In this document: positions 39,563 through 47,979 of the stretch, piece after piece
How positions within the stretch are numbered: position 1 is the stretch's first letter
Layout: each line of letters begins with the position of its first letter
NCBI GenBank assembly: GCA_035489755.1
Contig: DATGZK010000039.1
Span: 27,108-91,107 of the forward strand
Direction of reading: 5' to 3'
From: UBA9160 sp035489755
GTDB lineage: Bacteria; Myxococcota_A; UBA9160
Length of the DNA stretch: 64,000 nucleotides
The notes under the pieces: generated by a model
The model's input: only the letters and a program-made list of their open reading frames with translations
Database searches by the model: none
Told to the model about the DNA's origin: nothing
Made by a program: the position numbers and the translations under genes

Positions 39563-41391
39563 GGTGTCACCGGGATGCCGAGGTCGCGCTGCAGCTGAAA
39601 GGCCAGATGCTCGACCAGCACGCGCTCGTCGGTATGAAACACGCCACCCTGCCCGCCCTCCCTGGAGCTATCGCTCACCAGCGCGTAGGCCGGGCCCTCG
39701 CCGTAGTAGACGACGAAGGAGGCTCGTGTGCCGGCGCGCCGCGATGAAACGCAGGTGAGCGGCGCGCCCGCCAGCGTCTCGCCGATCTCGTCGGCGACGA
39801 GGACCACCTCGGTGCGCGGCTGCAGACCCCGCAGCTGTTCGAAGCCGTCGCGCAAGGTCGACGAGAGGGCCGGGCCGGGCGCGAGGAAGAGAAGACCCCG
39901 TTCGCGGGGGCGCCGGCTGACCTCGTCGAGCAGGAATCGCATCACCTGCTCGGGCAGTTCCGGGGGCGCCGCAATGCGGCGATCGAGCAGCGCTTTCACG
40001 CTGCCGGTAAAGGACTGAGACTCAAGCTCGAGGGCGTGAACGAGGCTGCGCCGCTCCTCGTCGATGCGCGCGTCGAGGACGCTGTAGAGCGCTTCGAGCT
40101 GCGTGCCGTCGACGGGGAAGCTCGCCGCCGCACTGAGGGCCCGCACCCGGGAGCCGGCGGAGAGCGGGACCAGGACATCCCCGTTTTCGAGACCGTCACG
40201 AATCCGGCGTTTCAGCACCGCCGCCCCAAGCGCGTCGGTCTCCGGGAGAAGCACACAGAACCGGCCCTCCCCCTCGACCGCCAGCAGATCCGTCGAGCGC
40301 AGGGAGCCTCCAATCTGGTTCACCACCGCCTCAAGGCGTCGGGCCAGCTCGGATTCCGAGGCGCCGCGGTGAAGCGGGCCTCCCGCGTCGATGACGAGCT
40401 TCAACACCGCAAAGGGTCGGCCGAAGCGGTTCGCCTTCTGGATCTCGTTGCGGGCGACATCGTCGAAAAAAGCCTGGGTGTAGGCGCGCGTCGCAGGGTC
40501 CCGGAACGAGCGCCGCTCCAGGGCGCGGAAGCGCAGCGCGTTGGCCACGGCCTGGGCCGCAAACTCGCCGAACTTCTGGGCGGCCGCGCGGTCGCGGTCT
40601 CCGAACTCGCGCCCGTCGAGGCGATCGGTAAGACGAACGATTCCCACCATGCGCGCCGCGTGTCGCAGGGGCACATAGAGGGCGACGCCGCCCGCTCGCC
40701 CGCGGGTGGGTGCCAGGACTGCCCCGCCTTCGAGCGCAGGCAGCTCGGCCAGCTGGCCCTCGAGGGCGAGCTCCTCGGGTTCTTCGTCGACCCGAACCAG
40801 GCCGCGCACCGCGCCAAGGCGCAGCCGCGCGCTCTCATCATCTCTGGAAACCCAGAAGACCCCGCCCTGGGCTCGCGTCTCGAGGCACAGGCCCTCGACG
40901 ATCCGCTCGCACAAGGGCTCGAGGGCGAGGGTCGAGAAAAGGCCCATGGCGCGTTCGAACAGCGAGAGAACGCCCATGTACTCGAGGTTTTCCGCCATGA
41001 GACGGGCGTGCTCGTCGCGCAGCCGGCGCCGCTGCAGCAGACCCCCGAGCGAGCGGCACAGGGAGACGCGGTCGATCGGCTTGAGCTGGTAGTCGGTTGC
41101 GCCGAGCTTCATGGCCTCGACGGCGGTCTTCACGTCGCCAACGCCGGTCACGACCACGATCTCTTGGTCGGGTACGCGCTCTTTGATGCGCTGCACAAGG
41201 ACGCTGCCGTCCATGCCGGGCATCACGAGGTCCGTCACCACGACATCGAATCGCTCCCGCTCGAGGCGCTCGAGCGCTTCCTCACCGGTACTGGCGGTGA
41301 CGACCTCGTAGCCCTCCTGGGCGAGCAGATCCTCGATGAAGGAGCGGAAGTAGAGCTGATCGTCGACGGCGAGGATTCGCGCCTTGGCCAT
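39559..41391 (-). CDS. Response regulator with GAF and degenerate GGDEF domain
   Basis: A 610-aa protein; ATG 41391 follows GGGGAGGG. The receiver is intact: V-D-D-Q, V-V-T-D-L-V-M-P-G-M-D-G, V-V-T-G and the Lys in Q-L-K-P. A coiled linker and a GAF domain (about 140-290) follow. The next domain aligns with GGDEF proteins (D-P-A-T-R-A-Y-T-Q-A-F-F, then L-L-P-E-T-D), but the signature itself is G-E-G-R-F, so cyclase activity is not expected. A C-terminal region of unknown type ends the protein. It is first of a three-gene signalling operon. Confidence 0.85.
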   Translation of the reverse strand: MAKARILAVDDQLYFRSFIEDLLAQEGYEVVTASTGEEALERLERERFDVVVTDLVMPGMDGSVLVQRIKERVPDQEIVVVTGVGDVKTAVEAMKLGATDYQLKPIDRVSLCRSLGGLLQRRRLRDEHARLMAENLEYMGVLSLFERAMGLFSTLALEPLCERIVEGLCLETRAQGGVFWVSRDDESARLRLGAVRGLVRVDEEPEELALEGQLAELPALEGGAVLAPTRGRAGGVALYVPLRHAARMVGIVRLTDRLDGREFGDRDRAAAQKFGEFAAQAVANALRFRALERRSFRDPATRAYTQAFFDDVARNEIQKANRFGRPFAVLKLVIDAGGPLHRGASESELARRLEAVVNQIGGSLRSTDLLAVEGEGRFCVLLPETDALGAAVLKRRIRDGLENGDVLVPLSAGSRVRALSAAASFPVDGTQLEALYSVLDARIDEERRSLVHALELESQSFTGSVKALLDRRIAAPPELPEQVMRFLLDEVSRRPRERGLLFLAPGPALSSTLRDGFEQLRGLQPRTEVVLVADEIGETLAGAPLTCVSSRRAGTRASFVVYYGEGPAYALVSDSSREGGQGGVFHTDERVLVEHLAFQLQRDLGIPVTP

Positions 41392-41548
41392 GCCCTCCCC
41401 CGACGATCGCCTTGGCCGCTCGCTCTCGGGAACGCGATTCCCGAGCACGCTTAGGCTCTTAGCGGCCGATCTTGCGACGGTACTTCCGGTCCCCAACAAG
41501 GGGCGCCGCGCCGCCGCTCTCTTCCATCGGCGAGCGGCGGCCGTTCCT

Positions 41549-42970
41549 TCAGTCGGGGAGCGGGGCGGCCGGCTCTGCGAGGAGGGAGTGAGGGGTCGCC
41601 TCCACGATCTCGACTGGGACAAGGCGGCCCGGGGCGAGGCCCCCGGGCGATTTTGTGCTGAGGTTCACCACGCGCTGGTAGGGGTCGCGGCCCGCGAGCT
41701 GGCCGCCCCGGCGGCTCTCGCCGTCGAGCAGGATCTCGGTGCGCGTTCCCACGCGGGCGCGATGGGCAGAAAGGGTAAGGCTTCTCTGCAGGTCTTGGAG
41801 GGCTTCGAGGCGGGCCTGCTTTACCGGCTCGGGGATGCCTTGGGTGGCCTCGAGCGTCGCCGCCGGAGTGCCGGGCCGCGGTGAGTACTTGAACGAATAG
41901 CTGTCCACGAAGCCCACCTCCCGCGCGAGTGCGAGCGTGTCTTCAAAGTCTTGGTCTGTCTCCCCTGGGAAGCCGACGATGAGGTCGGTCGTCAGCGCAA
42001 GATCCGCCCGCGCCCCGCGGAGCTGTTCCACAAGCCGCAGGTAGTCGTCCCGACAATACCGCCTGCGCATGGCGCGCAGGACGGCATCGGAGCCGCTCTG
42101 GACGGGAAGATGGACATGGGGGCATAGGGCGGGCAGAGCGCCATGGGCGGCGATCAGGTCATCGTCGAAGAAGATCGGGTGGGGGCTCGTGTAGCGGATA
42201 CGGGAGATCCCCGGAAGCTCCGCAAGCCTCCGGAGGAGCTCGCCGAAGGGAACCGTGCCGGTCGCCTCGCCCCTCTTGCGCCTTGCATCGTGGCGACCGT
42301 AGGCGTTCACGGTTTGCCCGAGCAGCACGAGCTCGCGCACGCCGCGTTTGGCCAGGAGTTCGGCTTCGCGCACGATCGCTTCCGCGGGCCGGCTGATCTC
42401 TCGCCCGCGCGTTGTCGGCACGATGCAAAAGCTGCAGAACAGGTCGCAGCCTTCCATCACCGTCAGGTAGGCGCGGCCCGGGTTTTTCCGGGTGAGCTCG
42501 GGATGGGGCACGGGCAGCTCGAAGCGGTCGAGGCTGCGCCGCTCCTCGGTGCGCACCGCCCTGCGGCCCTCGCCGGCTGCAAGTGCAAGCGCAGGAACAA
42601 GGCGCAGGTTATGGGTTCCAAACACGAAATCGACCTGCGGGAAGCGCAGCAGCAGGGCATCACCTTCCTGCTGGGCGACGCAGCCGCCGACGCCGAGCAC
42701 GCGGCCCGGGAGCGCCTCCTTCCACGAGCGCAGAAGACCAAGGTCGCTATAGAGCCGGTGCTCTGCCTTTTCGCGGATGGAGCAGGTATTCACGATCAGA
42801 AGGTCCGCGTCCTCGGCATCCCGGGCGGCCTGATACCCGTCATGCAGCAGGAGGTTCTCGACCTTCTCAGAGTCGTGGAGGTTCATCTGGCAACCGAAGG
42901 TGCGCACCCAAAAACGCCGCGGCGCAGGGCTCCGGGCCAGATCTATTTTTAGCTCAACGGATGATTCCAT
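41549..42970 (-). CDS. miaB: tRNA-2-methylthio-N6-isopentenyladenosine synthase (methylthiotransferase)
   Basis: A 473-aa radical-SAM methylthiotransferase modifying A37 of tRNAs that read UNN codons. The N-terminal cluster cysteines lie in F-G-C-Q-M-N, N-T-C-S-I-R-E and V-G-G-C-V-A-Q. The radical-SAM cluster is C-D-L-F-C-S-F-C, and a TRAM domain closes the C-terminus (T-R-T-E-I-L-L-D-G). Q-M-N-L-H-D-S-E points to MiaB rather than RimO. It runs toward the signalling operon with a 157-bp gap. Confidence 0.96.
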   Translation of the reverse strand: MESSVELKIDLARSPAPRRFWVRTFGCQMNLHDSEKVENLLLHDGYQAARDAEDADLLIVNTCSIREKAEHRLYSDLGLLRSWKEALPGRVLGVGGCVAQQEGDALLLRFPQVDFVFGTHNLRLVPALALAAGEGRRAVRTEERRSLDRFELPVPHPELTRKNPGRAYLTVMEGCDLFCSFCIVPTTRGREISRPAEAIVREAELLAKRGVRELVLLGQTVNAYGRHDARRKRGEATGTVPFGELLRRLAELPGISRIRYTSPHPIFFDDDLIAAHGALPALCPHVHLPVQSGSDAVLRAMRRRYCRDDYLRLVEQLRGARADLALTTDLIVGFPGETDQDFEDTLALAREVGFVDSYSFKYSPRPGTPAATLEATQGIPEPVKQARLEALQDLQRSLTLSAHRARVGTRTEILLDGESRRGGQLAGRDPYQRVVNLSTKSPGGLAPGRLVPVEIVEATPHSLLAEPAAPLPD

Positions 42971-43037
42971 TCTGCGCCTTCAACCCACTACCCCGAAAGG
43001 ATTTTTAAGAGGCTCACAGCCGCGCCACAAATCTTGT

Positions 43038-43067
43038 TTGACAAAGCGGTTGTGGCCCGGGCATAAT
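43038..43067 (+). promoter_or_regulatory. Strong sigma-70-type promoter without a downstream gene
   Basis: TTGACA (43038-43043), an 18-bp spacer and CATAAT (43062-43067) give 6/6 and 5/6 matches to consensus. This is the best promoter seen by eye in the window. It points to the right, whereas both flanking genes are on the minus strand, so it should drive the noncoding segment described next. Confidence 0.65.
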
Positions 43068-43073
43068 GCGCCT

Positions 43074-43257
43074 TGTTCGGCCCGCCCCAAGCAACGCAAC
43101 CGAGGAGGCCCGACACGATCCACGCAGGTTATGGAGCGGCGGTGGATTAGACATTTCTGACCGAAATGTCCAACCTCTCACCCCCCATCATCTATCCACC
43201 GCCCTCCGCCCTGTCACGCCCCGCCCGGCCCCGCCGCGGCGGGGCGTTTCACTTCTT
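43074..43257 (+). ncRNA. Putative small RNA between miaB and coxE-type gene
   Basis: A segment of about 180 nt between a consensus promoter and an intrinsic-type terminator. A 14-bp stem (43133-43147 with 43194-43207, one bulged C) encloses an 8-bp hairpin (43150-43157 with 43163-43170, loop TGACC) and a 23-nt single-stranded, C-rich stretch (43171-43193). That C-rich stretch could pair with Shine-Dalgarno regions. No known RNA family (6S, SRP, tmRNA, RNase P) is evident. Short frames inside (9 codons at 43131, 38 codons at 43165) lack ribosome sites. The exact ends are estimates. Confidence 0.5.
43216..43257 (+). terminator. Intrinsic-type terminator hairpin
   Basis: Arms of 10 bp (43216-43225 with 43238-43247), all G-C but for one pair, flank a 12-nt loop and are followed by TTTCACTTCTT. 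The pyrimidine tail is only on the plus-strand side, which fits the small RNA better than the minus-strand gene ending at 43279, though it may serve both. Confidence 0.6.
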
Positions 43258-43278
43258 ACTCCTCGAGGGCGGTGGGCG

Positions 43279-44697
43279 CTAGAGCACGAGTCGGTCGACG
43301 ACCTTGGAGAGCTGTCGCAGGTTTCGGCATTCCTCCGCGACATCGCAATACGGCAGGTACTTGTCCATCACGCTGTCGCCGAAACCCCAGGCTCCCGGAC
43401 TCTCGGGGTTGAGCCAGACCAGATTCTTCGCCTTGTGGTGGACGTCGCGCAGGCACCAGGCGCGGGGATCGTTGTAGTTGTTTCGCGCATCGCCCAGCAC
43501 GAGCACGGTCGTCCGCTTGTCGACGGCGGAGAGGAAGTTTTGCCAGAAGCTGTGGAAGGCGTAGCCGAAGTTGGAGCGGGTGTAGACGTTGATCACGTCG
43601 CCACCGTCGAGGGCCTTGTCGATCGCATCGCTGATGTCGTTGTCCCGGAAGACGGGCGTCACCTCGCCGAGCTCCGCCACGAAGACAAAGGACCGGATCT
43701 TCGTGAACGCCTCCTGCAGGCTGTAGACGAACTGCAGCATAAACCGCGAGACGTTGGCGACCGAAGACGAAACGTCGCAGAGGATCACAAGTTTCGGCCG
43801 ATCCTTCTTGCGCTGCTTGAAGGAAAGCTCAAACGGCACCCCGCCGCGGGCCATGTTGCGTCGCAGGGTCTGGTGAAGATCGAGCTTGCCCTTCTGGAGG
43901 CGGCGCCGACGAATCGAGAGGATGTTCTTGATCCTTTGCGCGAGGCGACTGACCACCTCGCGCATCTGGCGCACCTCCTCCTCGGTCAAGTGATAGAAGC
44001 TCTTTTCGATCAGCGTCTCGCGGCGGAAGCGCTCCATGTAGTCGAAGTTCTGCTTCTGCAGCTCGCGCTCGGTTAAGTTCCGAACCGCTTTGCGCAGCGC
44101 CTCCATGAGACGCTCGATGAGACCCTGGAGCGCCTCGGCTTCGGCCTGAGACATCCCTGCCGCCTGGAGCCGCGCTGCCAGATCCCGCAGCTCCTGCCCG
44201 GCGCCTTCGGCATTCATGCGCTCCATGATGCGGCGGCTAAAAAAGCCGATCTGGAGCAGGTTCTCGATCCGAGAAACACCTGCGGCTTCTGCGGCTTCTC
44301 GGATTAGCTTTTCAAGCTGTGAGAGGTCCTGTGTGAGAAGTGCCCGCGCCAGCTCGGAAAGATCCACCTCGCCGGGATCGAGATTGGCCATGCCCTCTTG
44401 GACCGCGCGCAGCAGCGCCTCGAGGTCGAGCTGCCCGGAAAGCCCCTGCGCTGCGGCGCCAAAGGACTCGCGCAGGTTGTCGTAGAAGCCCGACCAGAAG
44501 AGATCGAAGAGCTGGTCGTAGCTTTCGATGTCCTCGGACCTCTTCACCATCGAAGAGCGCAGGGCGTCGCGGAAGACCTCGCGCTCGTCGAGGCTGAGCT
44601 CGTCGAGCGCCGCGAAGGCATCGAGCGCTTCCGCGACCGAGACGCGAATGCCGCTCTTGCGCAAGAGGTTGGCGAACTCAAGGATTTTCTTTTGCAT
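43279..44697 (-). CDS. vWA protein of the CoxE-like family
   Basis: A 472-aa cytoplasmic protein. A long charged helical N-terminal half is followed by a C-terminal vWA domain with a perfect metal site L-C-D-V-S-S-S-V and later F-V-F-V-A-E-L-G-E-V and V-L-V-L-G-D-A-R-N-N-Y. This is the CoxE-type partner of MoxR ATPases, and the MoxR gene lies directly upstream (33-bp gap). Such pairs act as chaperones for metal-cofactor insertion or complex assembly, as CoxD/CoxE do for CO dehydrogenase. No client enzyme is encoded nearby. Confidence 0.9.
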   Translation of the reverse strand: MQKKILEFANLLRKSGIRVSVAEALDAFAALDELSLDEREVFRDALRSSMVKRSEDIESYDQLFDLFWSGFYDNLRESFGAAAQGLSGQLDLEALLRAVQEGMANLDPGEVDLSELARALLTQDLSQLEKLIREAAEAAGVSRIENLLQIGFFSRRIMERMNAEGAGQELRDLAARLQAAGMSQAEAEALQGLIERLMEALRKAVRNLTERELQKQNFDYMERFRRETLIEKSFYHLTEEEVRQMREVVSRLAQRIKNILSIRRRRLQKGKLDLHQTLRRNMARGGVPFELSFKQRKKDRPKLVILCDVSSSVANVSRFMLQFVYSLQEAFTKIRSFVFVAELGEVTPVFRDNDISDAIDKALDGGDVINVYTRSNFGYAFHSFWQNFLSAVDKRTTVLVLGDARNNYNDPRAWCLRDVHHKAKNLVWLNPESPGAWGFGDSVMDKYLPYCDVAEECRNLRQLSKVVDRLVL

Positions 44698-44730
44698 CGC
44701 GCCCCCAAAGGCCGCGCCCTAGACGATCGC

Positions 44731-45723
44731 CTAGTGCAGCGTCCCCTTCTTGGGCGGTGCGGGTGCCGCCGGAGGGGCTGCGCCGGCTGCGGGCTCGGGA
44801 CGCTTTTCCTCGGCCTTGCGGACGATCAGTCGCCCGAGTTCGCTTTGCGCCTTCCGGATGTCGCCCTCGTACTTCAAGATCACGTTCAAAGTGTCGCGCA
44901 CCAGCCCATCATCGAGCTCGGTCGCGTGGAGCGCGAGGAGCGCCCTCGCCCAGTCGAGGGTTTCGCTGATCGACGGCGTTTTCTTCAGGTCGAGCTTTCG
45001 CAGGCGCTGCATGACGCCCACGAGCTCGTCGGCGAGGCGCTGCTCGATTCCCGGAATCTTGACGTCGAGAATGCGCCGCTCCTCCTCCTCCGAAGGGAAG
45101 TCGATGTAAAGGTGCAAGCAGCGGCGTTTGAGCGCGTCGGTCATCTCCCGCGCATCGTTCGAGGTGAGGAAGACGAGCGGCCGATGGGCGGCCGTGAAGG
45201 TGCCCACCTCGGGCACGGAGACCTGGAAGTCCGACAACACTTCAAGCAGGAAGGCCTCGAACTCGGGGTCGGACTTGTCCACCTCGTCGACGAGGAGCAG
45301 GGTCGGCTTTTTTGCCGTGATCGCACGCAGAAGCGGTCTTGGCACGATGAAGCGCTCGGAGAAGAAGATGTTGTCCTCGCTGCCGATCCGGTCCGCCGCC
45401 TCCCGCAGCGTGCGCGTCCCTGCCATGGCCTCGCTGAACTTTTCCTTCAGGATCTGGGTGTAGAGGAGCTGCTTCGAGTACTCCCACTCGTAGAGCGCCT
45501 TGGCCTCATCGAGCCCTTCGTAGCACTGCAGGCGAATCAGATCGCGCCCGGTGGCCGTGGCCACGACCTTGGCGAGCTCGGTCTTGCCCACCCCTGCGGG
45601 CCCCTCCACGAGGACCGGCTTCTCGAGGCGCTCGGCGAGGAAGACCACGGTGGAAATGTTCTTCCCGCACACGTATCCGCACTCCCGCAAGCGGGACTGG
45701 ACGTTGTCAATCGATTCGAACAT
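44731..45723 (-). CDS. MoxR-family AAA+ ATPase
   Basis: A 330-aa AAA+ ATPase. Walker A is G-P-A-G-V-G-K-T-E-L, Walker B L-L-L-V-D-E-V-D-K-S-D, and sensor 1 lies in L-T-S-N-D-A-R-E. The early F-L-A-E-R-L-E-K-P-V-L-V-E-G and Y-E-G-L-D-E-A-K-A-L-Y-E-W segments are typical of MoxR proteins paired with CoxE. The C-terminus ends in an Ala/Pro-rich tail. It forms a two-gene unit with the downstream vWA gene. Confidence 0.94.
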   Translation of the reverse strand: MFESIDNVQSRLRECGYVCGKNISTVVFLAERLEKPVLVEGPAGVGKTELAKVVATATGRDLIRLQCYEGLDEAKALYEWEYSKQLLYTQILKEKFSEAMAGTRTLREAADRIGSEDNIFFSERFIVPRPLLRAITAKKPTLLLVDEVDKSDPEFEAFLLEVLSDFQVSVPEVGTFTAAHRPLVFLTSNDAREMTDALKRRCLHLYIDFPSEEEERRILDVKIPGIEQRLADELVGVMQRLRKLDLKKTPSISETLDWARALLALHATELDDGLVRDTLNVILKYEGDIRKAQSELGRLIVRKAEEKRPEPAAGAAPPAAPAPPKKGTLH

Positions 45724-45762
45724 CGGTGCCTTTCCTGAGGTCCCGACCGCGGGGCCCGGGAG

Positions 45763-47058
45763 TTAGCTCATGAGGTGGAGCACGTGGCCCAGCTTTTCCT
45801 TCTTGGTCCGAAGATAGTCGAGGTTCTTCGCGTTGGGCTTCACCTCCAGCGGGACGCGCTCCACGATCGTTAGGCCGTAGCCCTCGATACCCGCACGCTT
45901 GCCGGGATTGTTGGTGACAAGGCGCATCTTGCGCACACCGAGGTCGACGAGAATCTGGGCGCCCACCCCGTAGTCGCGCAGGTCCGGTGGGAAGCCGAGG
46001 CGTTCGTTGGCTTGCACCGTGTCGAGGCCTTCGTCGTCTTGCAGCGCGTAGGCTTTGATCTTGTTCTTGAGGCCGATCCCCCGCCCCTCTTGGCGCATGT
46101 AGAGGATGACCCCCCTGCCCTCTTCCTCGATCATCTTCATCGCGGCGTTGAGCTGCTCTCCGCAGTCGCAGCGCAGGGAGCCGAAGGCGTCGCCGGTTAA
46201 GCACTCGCTGTGAACGCGCACGAGCACCGGGTCGTCGGCACGGATCTCGCCCTTTACCAGCGCCACATGATCGACGTGGTCGATGTCGTTCTCATACACA
46301 TACGAGCGGAACTCGCCGGCGATCGCCGTGGGCAGCACCGCCTCTGCCGCGCGGCGCACCAGTTTTTCGTTGCGCAGGCGGTATTGGATGAGATCGGCGA
46401 TGGTGACGATCTTAAGGCCGTGCCGCCGGGCAAAGCCGACGAGGTCGGCCATGCGCGCCATGGTTCCGTCGTCGTTCATGATCTCGCAAATCACGCCCGC
46501 GGGCTTTAGGCCGGCGAGCCGGGCAAGGTCCACGCTGCCCTCGGTCTGGCCCGCCCGGCGTAGCACGCCGCCGTCGCGGGCGCGCAGAGGGAACACATGT
46601 CCGGGGCGCACGAGATCCTGCGGTTTTGCGTCGTCCGCGATGGCGCTGCGGATGGTGGTGGCCCGGTCGGCGGCGGAGATCCCGGTGGTGACGCCCTGCC
46701 GGGCCTCGATCGATACGGTGAAGGCGGTGCCGTAGGGCGAGTTGTTGTCGTGGTCTGGCACCATCATGCTAAGGCGCAGCTGGCGCAGCCGATCCTCGGT
46801 GAGGGCCAAGCAGACCAGGCCGCGGCCGAAGCGCGCCATGAAGTTCACCGCCTCGGGCGTCGCGCACTCGGCGGCCATGCACAGGTCGCCCTCGTTTTCC
46901 CGGTCCTCGTCGTCGACCAGAATCACCATACGGCCGGCTGCGATCTCCGCGATGGCCACCTCCACCGGCACGAGGACGTCGGCCGCTTCGAGCCCGCCGC
47001 GGCTGCGGCGCACGAGGCTGTGGGGCAAGCGGGAGATCGGGCCTTGATCCGCGGGCAT
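45763..47058 (-). CDS. ribBA: Riboflavin biosynthesis: DHBP synthase / GTP cyclohydrolase II
   Basis: A 431-aa bifunctional enzyme supplying both riboflavin precursors. The N-terminal DHBP synthase half has V-D-D-E-D-R-E-N-E-G-D-L and G-H-V-F-P-L-R. The GTP cyclohydrolase II half has the zinc cysteines in H-S-E-C-L-T-G-D and L-R-C-D-C-G-E-Q-L, and R-Q-E-G-R-G-I-G-L. ATG 47058 is preferred, with GGAGG 11 nt upstream; GTG 47070 is too close to it. No FMN riboswitch motif is visible upstream, and no other rib gene is adjacent. Confidence 0.96.
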   Translation of the reverse strand: MPADQGPISRLPHSLVRRSRGGLEAADVLVPVEVAIAEIAAGRMVILVDDEDRENEGDLCMAAECATPEAVNFMARFGRGLVCLALTEDRLRQLRLSMMVPDHDNNSPYGTAFTVSIEARQGVTTGISAADRATTIRSAIADDAKPQDLVRPGHVFPLRARDGGVLRRAGQTEGSVDLARLAGLKPAGVICEIMNDDGTMARMADLVGFARRHGLKIVTIADLIQYRLRNEKLVRRAAEAVLPTAIAGEFRSYVYENDIDHVDHVALVKGEIRADDPVLVRVHSECLTGDAFGSLRCDCGEQLNAAMKMIEEEGRGVILYMRQEGRGIGLKNKIKAYALQDDEGLDTVQANERLGFPPDLRDYGVGAQILVDLGVRKMRLVTNNPGKRAGIEGYGLTIVERVPLEVKPNAKNLDYLRTKKEKLGHVLHLMS

Positions 47059-47186
47059 GGCGATCGACACCTCCCGTACGGACCGCGCGCGACGGTTCCG
47101 TCGGTCGCGACGCGGGTAGAAACCCGCAACGCGGGGTTGCGGCCAAGCTATCAGCCGTTGACTCGGGCGTCAACGTAAGGGCGAGC

Positions 47187-47846
47187 TCATCGGCTGTCCC
47201 GGGAGACGTGCTTAAACACACCTTCGAGGAACTTGTCTTCGGAGAGCCCGAACTTCGAGGCGAACGAGTGCTTGGAGTCAAGGCTGCGATAGAGCAGGCG
47301 CAAGAGCTCGCGGAAAGTCTCGAGAACGCCCTCGCCCCGCATGGCGACGCCCGGGAAGGTCGGGACGTCCTTCCATGCGGCCCGGATCTCATCGAGGGGC
47401 TTCACATCGGGGAGATCCCGCTTGTTGAACTGGACGACTTTCGGGATGCGGGCGAAGTCGATTCCGTTCGACCGGAGATTGGCCTCCATATCGCGCCAGG
47501 AATAGGCGTTTGCGGCGGCTGCCGAGCGCTGGGAGTCGCAGATAAACGCGACCGCGTCGGCCCCCGCGAGCACGACCTTGCGCGTGGATTTGTGCATCAC
47601 CTGTCCGGGCACGGTGAAGAGCTTGATCTTCACCGCAAAGCCCGAGGCCGTGTCGAAGTGGATGGGCAGGAAGTCGAAGTACAGCGTGCGATCGTCAGTC
47701 GTGTCGAGGGCCACCATCTTGCCGCGCGCTGCGGGGTCGATGAGGGTGTGGAGCTGCTGCAGGTTCGTGGTCTTGCCCGAGAGCGCGGGCCCGTAATAGA
47801 CCACTTTCACAGTGATCTCGCGGGCGGACATGTTGATTTGCACCAT
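47187..47846 (-). CDS. mglA: MglA-family small GTPase
   Basis: A 219-aa Ras-like GTPase of the bacterial MglA type. G1 is G-P-A-L-S-G-K-T-T-N, the switch region contains T-T-D-D-R-T-L-Y-F-D-F-L-P, G3 lies at V-P-G-Q, and G4 is N-K-R-D. The start M-V-Q-I-N at 47846 matches the family; the frame upstream to 47918 is probably untranslated. In Myxococcus MglA sets cell polarity with MglB (a Roadblock GAP), but no mglB is adjacent. The G3 reads T-V-P-G-Q rather than D-x-x-G, as in other MglA proteins. Confidence 0.9.
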   Translation of the reverse strand: MVQINMSAREITVKVVYYGPALSGKTTNLQQLHTLIDPAARGKMVALDTTDDRTLYFDFLPIHFDTASGFAVKIKLFTVPGQVMHKSTRKVVLAGADAVAFICDSQRSAAAANAYSWRDMEANLRSNGIDFARIPKVVQFNKRDLPDVKPLDEIRAAWKDVPTFPGVAMRGEGVLETFRELLRLLYRSLDSKHSFASKFGLSEDKFLEGVFKHVSRDSR

Positions 47847-47979
47847 CTCGATCCGCTCTCCCGCCGGAAAGGCGAAGGCCAGCGCCGCTACCCCAGGCGA
47901 CTTGCCACAGCAGCTCATCGGCGAGACGGCGCCCGCGGTGAAGCGGCCGGGGGAGGCGGCCTTCGTCGAGAAGGCCCCT

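Noticed and set aside
43150..43170. The 8-bp palindrome gacatttc/gaaatgtc as a protein operator
   Set aside because: It lies inside the larger stem of the proposed RNA and downstream of the promoter; an RNA hairpin explains it better, though an operator is not excluded.
47059..47186. Possible FMN riboswitch before ribBA
   Set aside because: None of the conserved FMN-aptamer segments is present in the 128-bp gap.
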